A stretch of DNA of 5,101 bases, taken from an uncultured Eubacteriales bacterium. GTDB taxonomy: Bacteria > Bacillota > Clostridia > Lachnospirales > Anaerotignaceae. Within the stretch, counting starts at the first letter, position 1. The number at the start of each line of letters is the position of its first letter. Below are positions 1-5,101 of the stretch, in pieces. The notes beneath the pieces were generated by a model. That model ran no database searches. It was not told the DNA's origin and saw only the letters and a program-made list of their open reading frames with translations. The DNA is taken from the NCBI GenBank assembly GCA_900548595.1, contig URLB01000131.1:1-5101 (forward strand), given 5' to 3'. The translations under genes were made by a program, and so were the position numbers.

Positions 1-86
1 GTAAAGCTGACCTCATTAACTGCGGTCAGCTCAATCTTATTTTTTTTAAATTTCTTACTTATATTTTTTACTTCAAGTAATGCCAT
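1..86 (-). CDS. Start of second ABC transporter ATPase, OppF/DppF/NikE type (partial)
   Basis: Only the first 28 codons are inside the window; the rest continues past the left edge. The visible protein reads MALLEVKNISKKFKK, then NKIELTAVNEVSF. 'LLEVKNISKKF' followed by 'A.N.VSF' is the usual opening of OppF/DppF/NikE-type ABC ATPases, ending just before the 'G E . . G L V G E S G' Walker A approach. The ATG at 86 overlaps the previous gene's TAA by one base, so translation of the two ATPases is probably coupled and gives the expected heterodimeric pair. An in-frame ATG at 92 is possible but badly spaced from the ribosome binding site. Identity rests on the short N-terminus plus position in the operon; no catalytic motif is visible. 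Confidence 0.8.
   Translation of the reverse strand, partial: MALLEVKNISKKFKKNKIELTAVNEVSF
5..31 (-). repeat. 8-bp perfect inverted repeat in the start of the second ATPase gene
   Basis: On the minus strand AGCTGACC and GGTCAGCT are separated by 11 nt, forming a possible RNA hairpin about 55 nt after the ATG at 86. It lies in coding sequence (around codons 19-28) and is not followed by a U-run, so it is not a terminator. It may be chance or a weak structure affecting translation or mRNA stability. Confidence 0.4.
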
Positions 87-1042
87 TAGCATGTACCCCC
101 TGATTGCAGATGAAAACATTTTGCTCTGTGTTCGGGAGCAATATATACGTCGCTCGGCTCGTCTTCAAAACATCTTGTCTCAGCCTCTGTACACCTTCCC
201 GCAAACGGACAGCCTTTCATATTCTTTGTAAAAACAGGCGGAGAACCTGTAAGACCGCCTGATATTCTTCCGTCCATATCAGGCATTGCCTCTATAAGAG
301 CTTTTGTATACGGATGAGACGGATTATAAAGCACATTCTCCGTTTTCCCGTATTCCAAAATTTTACCGCCGTACATAACTGCCATATAGTCAGAAAGCAT
401 AGATATTACTCCTATATTATGGGAGATAATAACGGCTGAAACTTTAAAATTATTTTTCAAGTATTTAAGCTGGTTTACTACTTCTTCCTGAGATGTTACG
501 TCAAGGGCGCTTGTAGGCTCATCGCCGAGAAGAAGTTTCGGTGAATTAATCATTGACGCGACTATGGCAACCCTCTGACACATTCCGCCGCTCAGTTCAA
601 ACGGATATGATTTTAAAATCCTCTCCGGGTCGTTTAAAAGCAGTCTTGACATAAATTCGACGGCCTTTTCAAAACATTCCCTCTTTTTTGCATTTGCGTT
701 ATGGACCTTAACAGTTTCAAAAAACATAGAAGCTATGGTTTTTGTCGGATCCATAGATAAAAAAGCATTCTGCGGCATCATGGCTATTTCATTGCCGCGT
801 AACTCACGAAGTTTTTTCTCCGAAAGTTTTGTAATTTCTTCTCCGCAAAAATTTATAAATCCATCTGTTTTAGAATTTTTTCTTTTAAGCGCCATAATTG
901 AATTAAGCAATGTTGTTTTTCCGCATCCGCTTTCTCCAACAATGCCGAGAAACTTTCCCTCTTCAACAGATAGGCTTACGTTTCTTACAATAGGTATATC
1001 ATTATAAGAAACAACAAGGTTATTTACATCTAATATCTTCAT
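86..1042 (-). CDS. ABC transporter ATPase, OppD/DppD/NikD type
   Basis: Cytoplasmic ATP-hydrolysing subunit that drives import through the two permeases. Starting at the ATG at 1042 it has 318 residues, typical for the family. All nucleotide-binding motifs are intact: Walker A GESGCGKTT (36-44), Q-loop Gln91 (MPQN), signature LSGGMCQR (150-157), Walker B LLLGDEPTSALD (170-181, including the D-loop) and H-loop His208 (ISHN). The C-terminal oligopeptide/dipeptide extension is present: NPSHPYTKALIEAMP (240-254), GSPP (266-269) and GCPFAGRC, giving cysteines at 278, 284, 291 and 309. In the DppD structure of this family such cysteines hold a [4Fe-4S] cluster; that this protein does so is inferred. 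It begins 12 nt after the binding-protein stop, and its TAA stop overlaps the next ATG by one base (TAATG). A reading from TTG at 1045 adds one residue and is less likely. Confidence 0.94.
   Translation of the reverse strand: MKILDVNNLVVSYNDIPIVRNVSLSVEEGKFLGIVGESGCGKTTLLNSIMALKRKNSKTDGFINFCGEEITKLSEKKLRELRGNEIAMMPQNAFLSMDPTKTIASMFFETVKVHNANAKKRECFEKAVEFMSRLLLNDPERILKSYPFELSGGMCQRVAIVASMINSPKLLLGDEPTSALDVTSQEEVVNQLKYLKNNFKVSAVIISHNIGVISMLSDYMAVMYGGKILEYGKTENVLYNPSHPYTKALIEAMPDMDGRISGGLTGSPPVFTKNMKGCPFAGRCTEAETRCFEDEPSDVYIAPEHRAKCFHLQSGGTC
96..101 (-). promoter_or_regulatory. Ribosome binding site AGGGGG of the second ATPase
   Basis: AGGGGG on the minus strand lies 9 nt before the ATG at 86, within the last codons of the first ATPase (encoding part of Ser-Gly-Gly). 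An in-frame ATG at 92 would be only 3 nt from it, too close, so the ATG at 86 that forms the TAATG overlap is preferred. Confidence 0.6.
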
Positions 1043-1049
1043 CAAATCA

Positions 1050-1054
1050 CTTCT
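1050..1054 (-). promoter_or_regulatory. Weak ribosome binding site AGAAG of the first ATPase
   Basis: AGAAG on the minus strand directly follows the binding protein's TAA stop and stands 7 nt before the ATG at 1042. This spacing favours that ATG over the TTG at 1045, which would be only 4 nt away. It is weaker than the other sites in the operon, so this ATPase may depend more on coupling to upstream translation. Confidence 0.5.
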
Positions 1055-2608
1055 TTAATTTTCAATATAAACATTGGAATCCAGAAGGTAATATTCGGAA
1101 GGATTTGTATGGAGTCCCTTTAAATCAGAATTCATTACATAATAATATTTTGAATGACCTACGACTATGTATCCTGCGTCGTCTATTATTTTCTGCTGGA
1201 TTTCCTTTGCCAATTCCGTACGTCTTTCGCTGTCAAACTCCACGTCAAGTTCTTCTATAAGCTTATCAACTTCCGCATTTGAATATCCTCCGTAGTTACT
1301 GCTTCCTCCCGTACGGAAAGCTATATCGGCAAAATACTGAGGATCGCCTGTCGGGACCATTGTAAAGCTCACCATCATTAAATCAAAATCGCCTGTTTTC
1401 TGCTGTTCCGCTACCGATTCATATACTTCAACCGATATGTCGATTCCGATATTTTTTGTCGAAGAAGCAATTTCATTACAGAAATTTGCAAGTTCGGCTT
1501 TTGTACTGTATGTCAAAAGCCTAAGAGAAATGTCCTCCCCGTTAAGTTCTCTTATTCCGTTGCCGTTGCCGTCGATTATTCCTGCATTATCAAGCATGGC
1601 ATTGGCGCCGTCTATATCGAATTTATATCCGTCTGCTCCGCCGAATGCCATAAAATCAGGATAAAGCCCTGTTGCAGGAACAGAGGCTCCCTTATTTATA
1701 ATATCGGCATAGTTTTGCTTATCTATTGACATACTTAACGCTTTTCTTATTTCTGTATTCTGTAAAAACTTGTTGTTGAAATTCATAAATATTACCTGTC
1801 CTCTAGAACCCGGAACACCGTCTACATTATACAAAGATGTATCATTAAACAGTTCCAGGCTTGTAGATGGCATACTTACGGAAACATCGCTCTCTCCGTT
1901 TTGCTGAGCCATTGCAAGCGTGCTTGTATCGCCGATTATATTTATAACAGCTCCGTCCAGTTTTGGTTCGCCTCCCCAGTATTCGGGATATTTTTTTACT
2001 TCAGCTCTTGTTTTCACCTCGTAGCTTACAGCCTCAAACGGTCCCGTTCCCACAGGTGAAACCGAAGGATCTCCTTCTGCGTCAACATCAATAATTCCCG
2101 TAAGAGGTTCGCATAATCCGTTCATAAAAGCCGGCACGGGTTTGGAAGTATTAACCGTCAACGTCTGTCCGTCTGCCGCCATATTGTCAATATAAAGCAG
2201 TTCATTAAATCTGGCGTTTATCTCGCCTGTTCTTTCCCAACATTTTTTTACGCTTTCGGCAGTCATTTTGTTACCGTTGTGGAAAGTAACATCGTCCCTA
2301 AGATTTATAACCCATGTATCCTCGTCAATCATTTCGCATGACTGTGCGAGAAACGGTTGCGGTTCAAGGTTCTCATCAAGTTTATACAGCGTTTCCGTTA
2401 TTCCCCAGCGCGATGTATACCAGCTGTCCCAGCTCTGAGCTAAATCTAAGCTAGTCGGACATTGTGTATCCGCAATTATTACTGTATCTGCCGAAACAGC
2501 TTCCGCTTCATTATTTGCATTCGCTTCGTTTGTATCGGAAGAACATCCTGACAACGCCAAAACACACACCGATACAGCCGCTAAAACAGCTTTTAAGTTT
2601 TTCTTCAT
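1055..2608 (-). CDS. Solute-binding lipoprotein, SBP_bac_5 family (NikA/DppA/OppA-like)
   Basis: Extracytoplasmic ligand receptor of the importer, 517 residues. It begins with MKKN, a hydrophobic stretch, and the lipobox LSGC, giving lipidated Cys22 and anchoring to the outer face of the membrane. A flexible Asn/Glu/Ala-rich linker (about 23-41) follows. The family 5 signature spans about 68-127: WGITETLYKLDENLEPQPFL, then DTW.INLRDDVTFHNG and MTAESVKKCWERT. Other family blocks are SPVGTGPF (184-191), IRKALSMSIDK (287-297), VPATGLYPDF (310-319), an acidic Gly/Asn loop DGNGNGIRE (346-354), and GDPQYFADIAFRTGGSSNYGGYSN (421-444, quoted in two parts: GDPQYF and SSNYGGYSN). This resembles the NikA/DppA/OppA-like subgroup with nickel- or peptide-like annotation but no settled ligand. 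The mature part has five further cysteines (50, 91, 123, 166, 377), which is unusual for an exported protein and fits an anaerobe. It lies between the permease and ATPase genes rather than leading the operon. Confidence 0.93.
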   Translation of the reverse strand: MKKNLKAVLAAVSVCVLALSGCSSDTNEANANNEAEAVSADTVIIADTQCPTSLDLAQSWDSWYTSRWGITETLYKLDENLEPQPFLAQSCEMIDEDTWVINLRDDVTFHNGNKMTAESVKKCWERTGEINARFNELLYIDNMAADGQTLTVNTSKPVPAFMNGLCEPLTGIIDVDAEGDPSVSPVGTGPFEAVSYEVKTRAEVKKYPEYWGGEPKLDGAVINIIGDTSTLAMAQQNGESDVSVSMPSTSLELFNDTSLYNVDGVPGSRGQVIFMNFNNKFLQNTEIRKALSMSIDKQNYADIINKGASVPATGLYPDFMAFGGADGYKFDIDGANAMLDNAGIIDGNGNGIRELNGEDISLRLLTYSTKAELANFCNEIASSTKNIGIDISVEVYESVAEQQKTGDFDLMMVSFTMVPTGDPQYFADIAFRTGGSSNYGGYSNAEVDKLIEELDVEFDSERRTELAKEIQQKIIDDAGYIVVGHSKYYYVMNSDLKGLHTNPSEYYLLDSNVYIEN

Positions 2609-2615
2609 ATTTATT

Positions 2616-2620
2616 CTCCT
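2616..2620 (-). promoter_or_regulatory. Ribosome binding site AGGAG of the binding-protein gene
   Basis: AGGAG on the minus strand lies 7 nt before the ATG at 2608 and overlaps the TAG stop of the permease (2619-2621), reading TAGGAG. It is consistent with translational coupling and supports the ATG giving a full lipoprotein signal peptide. Confidence 0.75.
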
Positions 2621-3416
2621 ATTCTTTTATATTATCTCGGAGTTTTTCTCCGAAAAAGTTAAACACTGCCGCTGCAATAAATACAGCTACGGCAGGTATA
2701 ATAACAAGTCTGACATTCGTCTGCATATAGCTTCGTCCTGCGTTTATCATGGCTCCCCATTCAGCCATAGGGTCTTTAACTCCAACACCCAAATACGAAA
2801 GCGCAGCTATTTCCATAATCATTGAAGCCACACCGAGACTTGCGTTAATAATCAATGGATATACTATATTCGGTATAATTCTTCCGCATATAATTTTAAA
2901 ATGCGATTCTCCGCAAATTCTTGCCGCCTTCACATAACTGTGCTGTTTTTCCGTAAATGTAAAACTTCTCGCCATTCTGGCATACTCGACCCATTCGACC
3001 ATGCACAGCGCGATTATTGTATTTTCTATTCCTATTCCGAGCAATCCGGCTATGGCAATAGCCAATATAATTTTAGGAAAAGCCTGCATTATCGTTATAA
3101 GCTTCGATAAAACCGCGTCAACCGCTCCTCCGAAATAACCCGCCGTAACTCCTATGAAAGTTCCCGTAATAAACACAACGGCTATTATAAATAAGCTTGA
3201 AAAAACCGATGTTCTCGCTCCGTATAAAACTCTGGACAGCATACATCTGCCCAAATTGTCGTTGCCGAGTGGATAATCTGCGCTTGGTTTTGCCTCTGAC
3301 AGCATAATATTCGTAACATTAGGATCATTCGGAGCCAAGACAGGAGCCAGCAATGCTGTTGCCAAAAGAATGATAACAAGAATAAGCGATATTTTAAAAC
3401 CTATATTTTTTCTCAT
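2619..3416 (-). CDS. ABC transporter permease, OppC/DppC/NikC type
   Basis: Second membrane subunit, pairing with the 3429-4391 permease to form the translocation channel. It has 265 residues, at the short end of the family's usual range (about 270-300). The N-terminal TM (about 8-28) runs into the family motif LAPNDP (27-32). The diagnostic block YPLGNDNLGRCMLSRVLYGA (48-67) matches the usual 'HPLGTD.LGRD.LSR..YGAR.S', except that the normally conserved Asp after Gly-Arg is Cys58. TM segments follow at about 72-94, 107-129, 132-147, 184-212 and 235-256. The EAA loop is at about 161-183 (YVKAARICGESHFKIICGRI). The late block EIAALSYLGVGVKDPMAEWG is also typical (family 'ESALSFLGLGV..P.PEWG'). 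It follows the first permease by 12 nt. Its TAG stop is shared with the ribosome binding site of the binding-protein gene. Confidence 0.93.
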   Translation of the reverse strand: MRKNIGFKISLILVIILLATALLAPVLAPNDPNVTNIMLSEAKPSADYPLGNDNLGRCMLSRVLYGARTSVFSSLFIIAVVFITGTFIGVTAGYFGGAVDAVLSKLITIMQAFPKIILAIAIAGLLGIGIENTIIALCMVEWVEYARMARSFTFTEKQHSYVKAARICGESHFKIICGRIIPNIVYPLIINASLGVASMIMEIAALSYLGVGVKDPMAEWGAMINAGRSYMQTNVRLVIIPAVAVFIAAAVFNFFGEKLRDNIKE

Positions 3417-3423
3417 TTTTATT

Positions 3424-3430
3424 CTCCTTT
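3424..3430 (-). promoter_or_regulatory. Ribosome binding site AAAGGAG of the second permease
   Basis: AAAGGAG on the minus strand sits 7 nt before the ATG at 3416 and overlaps the TAA stop of the upstream permease (3429-3431) by two bases. It confirms the start and suggests that ribosomes finishing the first permease help initiate the second. Confidence 0.75.
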
Positions 3431-4391
3431 AATCATTCCCGTATTTTATTCTCGGATCAATTAATGCCGATATAATGTCCACGGTCAAATTGACAATAAG
3501 ATAGGCTATCGCACACCATAAAACAAATCCTTGGAGCATATTATAATCCAGTCTCGCAACCGAATTAACAGCCATTTTCCCAAGACCGTTTATAGAAAAT
3601 ATGCCTTCTATAATAGTCGACCCGCCTAAAAAAAGACCGACATATATGCTTATACATGTCAAAATCGGTGCGGCACAATTTTTCAGCACATGTGTGAACA
3701 AAATCCTCCTATAGCTTACGCCTCTCATTACAGCGCCCTCAACATACGGCTGTTCTAACTGTTCCAACACTATCGCCCTTATCTGTCTAATCATCTTTGA
3801 ACTGCACTGTATTACAAGTACGGCTGACGGAAGCACGAGTCCTTTCAACCCGACAGGCGCTATTACCGGCATAATTCTCAGTTTTATACAAAACATCCAT
3901 AAAAAAACAAGAGAAATGACAAACGACGGAACAGAAATTCCTATGAAAGAAAATATCCTGAATATATTGTCGATCCATCTGTCTTTATAAACAGCGCACA
4001 ATATTCCCAAGGGAATTGCAATAATAACCGTTACCGCAAGTGAAACAGCAGTCATCTCCACAGTCGGAGCCATGTGTTCTTTTATTTCCTGCGATACGGG
4101 GCTTTTCGTTATAAACGATGTGCCGAGGTCTCCTTTTGCAACATTCAGAAGCCAATTGCCATACTGCACTATAAACGGCTTATCCAAGCCCATTATTTTT
4201 TCCTGTTTTTCTATAGCCTCTTCGGAAATAATTCCCACGTTGCCGTCAGAGCCTGCCAGCCAAAGCTCCGCGGGATTTTTCGGAGACAAATACATAATAG
4301 AAAACGTTAAAAGAGTTATTCCTATAATAACAATCAAAAACTGAACTATTTGGGACAATATTTTCCTGAAAACGATTTTCATACGTCCCAT
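3429..4391 (-). CDS. ABC transporter permease, OppB/DppB/NikB type
   Basis: First membrane subunit of a peptide/nickel-type importer; it forms half of the channel in the cytoplasmic membrane. With the ATG at 4391 the protein is 320 residues, normal for the family. TM1 is about residues 12-36, followed by the extracytoplasmic loop with the family block PFIVQYGNWLLNVAKGDLG (72-90, the usual 'QY..WL....GDLG.S'). Further TM segments are around 111-134, 145-170, 184-200, 240-260 and 285-310. The EAA loop that contacts the ATPase is at about 216-238 (YVEGAVMRGVSYRRILFTHV). The C-terminus ends in the typical DPRIKYG, close to the family 'DPR.R'. A longer reading from 4469 adds 26 polar residues out of register with the family and is rejected. 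It starts 1 nt after the methyltransferase stop, and its TAA stop overlaps the next gene's ribosome binding site. Whether it serves peptides or nickel cannot be read from this subunit. Confidence 0.93.
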   Translation of the reverse strand: MGRMKIVFRKILSQIVQFLIVIIGITLLTFSIMYLSPKNPAELWLAGSDGNVGIISEEAIEKQEKIMGLDKPFIVQYGNWLLNVAKGDLGTSFITKSPVSQEIKEHMAPTVEMTAVSLAVTVIIAIPLGILCAVYKDRWIDNIFRIFSFIGISVPSFVISLVFLWMFCIKLRIMPVIAPVGLKGLVLPSAVLVIQCSSKMIRQIRAIVLEQLEQPYVEGAVMRGVSYRRILFTHVLKNCAAPILTCISIYVGLFLGGSTIIEGIFSINGLGKMAVNSVARLDYNMLQGFVLWCAIAYLIVNLTVDIISALIDPRIKYGND

Positions 4392-4392
4392 G

Positions 4393-5101
4393 TCAGTGCG
4401 TCCTCCTGATAACCGCAAAAAATTCAGGGAAAAGTTCATATTGCATTTGTTCTTTTTCATTATATACATACTGATTTATATTTTCATAAATCTCACATTC
4501 AAATCCGTTCTGAGCCCTCCAGAATTCCCTGTCCCATACAGGTCTGTTTTTATATGTCATAGGAAGCGACATTGCGAGGTTTTCCAAATTTTTAGCTTTA
4601 CCGTATGTAAATCCGCCGTTCTCTTTTATCTTTCTTCTATTTTCTTCCAATTCTTTCCTATATTTTGCGTCTCTGAGATAGTAGTACCATTCGGCGTCAA
4701 AATATATCATCGTTCCGCCGACCTTCAACTTATCTGCCCAATGACGAAGTTGTTTTTCGGGATCTGTTAAAGTCCATGTAACGTCTCTTGACATAATCAA
4801 GTCAAAACTTTTATTTTCAAAAGGAAGCATACGTCCGACATGTTTAAAATTTATATCGGCGCCTACAAGTCTTGCATTTTCAGCTGCTTTTTCAAGCATA
4901 TCGGGACTCATATCCGCAGCGGTTACGTTATGCCCTCTCAATGCCGAAAGAATTGCAAAAAAACCGGGGCCGGTTCCGATATCCAGTATATCTAAACGTC
5001 TGTTTTCCGTTACCTGTCCGAAAATCAAACTTTCCCAAGCAGCCTTTTTATCAGAAAAAAGCTGCGCCATATTTTGGTCGCTGTAACGTTCAGATCTGTC
5101 C
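4393..5101 (-). CDS. Class I SAM-dependent methyltransferase (5' end outside window)
   Basis: Cytoplasmic methyltransferase expected to move a methyl group from S-adenosylmethionine to an unknown acceptor. 235 residues are visible before the TGA stop. Numbering from the first visible ATG (complement of 5070), motif I is LDIGTGPGF (29-37), the acidic residue ending strand 2 is D53 in AADMS, the post-II segment is FDLIMSRDVTWTL (89-101), and motif III is LKVGG (115-119) followed by YFDAEWYYY. This fits the Methyltransf_11/UbiE-like fold. That ATG is probably not the start: no ribosome binding site precedes it, and the frame stays open to the edge with DRSERYSDQN, which resembles the usual N-terminal 'WD.RSE.Y' helix of this family. 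I therefore call the gene partial. Its stop is 1 nt from the permease start, and its last codons contain that gene's AGGAGG, so the two are surely co-transcribed. The substrate cannot be told; a role linked to the transported ligand is inferred from context only. Confidence 0.88.
   Translation of the reverse strand, partial: DRSERYSDQNMAQLFSDKKAAWESLIFGQVTENRRLDILDIGTGPGFFAILSALRGHNVTAADMSPDMLEKAAENARLVGADINFKHVGRMLPFENKSFDLIMSRDVTWTLTDPEKQLRHWADKLKVGGTMIYFDAEWYYYLRDAKYRKELEENRRKIKENGGFTYGKAKNLENLAMSLPMTYKNRPVWDREFWRAQNGFECEIYENINQYVYNEKEQMQYELFPEFFAVIRRTH
4402..4407 (-). promoter_or_regulatory. Ribosome binding site AGGAGG of the first permease
   Basis: A perfect AGGAGG on the minus strand lies 10 nt before the ATG at 4391. 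It is inside the end of the methyltransferase gene, where it encodes Arg-Arg. It decides the permease start: ATG at 4382 would be 19 nt away, and the ATG at 4469 would give a 77-nt overlap with the methyltransferase and a non-homologous, non-hydrophobic N-terminal tail. Confidence 0.8.

Noticed and set aside
5..31. Inverted repeat as a transcription terminator
   Set aside because: It lies inside coding sequence and is not followed by a U-run on the minus strand, so intrinsic termination is unlikely.
346..360. Possible EF-hand or dockerin-like calcium loop in the binding protein (residues 346-354, DGNGNGIRE; coordinates here are residue numbers)
   Set aside because: Acidic Gly-rich 'D.DGDGIRE' loops are common at this point in family 5 binding proteins and do not by themselves indicate calcium binding.
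735..1007. 90-codon open frame on the plus strand
   Set aside because: It is antisense to the ATPase, whose intact Walker A and Q-loop motifs lie in this stretch. It has no recognisable protein features.
2464..2730. 88-codon open frame on the plus strand across the permease/binding-protein junction
   Set aside because: It is the complement of the lipoprotein signal region and permease end, both well supported. There is no sign of an independent gene.
3185..3379. 64-codon minus-strand open frame inside the second permease
   Set aside because: It is a shifted reading of the permease, with a Trp/Gln/Cys-rich product and no homology. The permease frame is intact through it.
4392..4469. Longer N-terminus for the first permease, from ATG at 4469
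   Set aside because: It would overlap the methyltransferase by 77 nt and add 26 residues unlike the family. A perfect AGGAGG stands 10 nt before the ATG at 4391.
4390..4770. 126-codon open frame on the plus strand with a hydrophobic middle
   Set aside because: It is wholly antisense to the methyltransferase and the permease junction. It has no ribosome binding site of note, and its hydrophobic run is the complement of charged, A-rich codons.

Overview
The window holds a stretch of a single operon, entirely on the minus strand, encoding an ABC importer of the peptide/nickel (Opp/Dpp/Nik) superfamily preceded by a SAM-dependent methyltransferase. The likely source is an anaerobic, low-to-medium GC Gram-positive bacterium of the Clostridia type, perhaps from a gut community. 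This rests on the AT-leaning sequence, strong AGGAGG-like ribosome binding sites, a lipoprotein signal peptide on the binding protein, and many cysteines in both exported and cytoplasmic proteins. The taxonomic call is inference; there is no rRNA or other marker.

In transcription order (high to low coordinates) the genes are: (1) a class I methyltransferase whose start lies beyond the right edge (4393-5101); (2) an OppB/NikB-type permease (3429-4391); (3) an OppC/NikC-type permease (2619-3416); (4) a family 5 solute-binding lipoprotein (1055-2608); (5) an OppD/NikD-type ATPase (86-1042); (6) the first 28 codons of a second, OppF/NikE-type ATPase running off the left edge (1-86). The junctions are very tight: 1, 12, 10 and 12 nt gaps, then a 1-nt TAATG stop/start overlap. 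Several ribosome binding sites lie across or just before the previous stop codon. There is no room for an internal promoter or terminator between genes, so this is read as one polycistronic transcript that continues in both directions.

Together the genes make a complete importer. The lipoprotein captures the ligand outside the membrane, the two permeases form the channel, and the two ATPases power it. The binding protein resembles the NikA/DppA/OppA-like group, whose ligand cannot be read from sequence, so peptide, nickel or a metal-chelate are all possible. The methyltransferase leading the visible operon is the one unusual element; it may act on the imported ligand or on a metal carrier, but no partner biosynthetic gene is visible. 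No mobile element, CRISPR array, RNA gene, promoter or terminator was found, and no intergenic stretch exceeds about 12 bases. I see a coherent transporter operon rather than an evidently new system.
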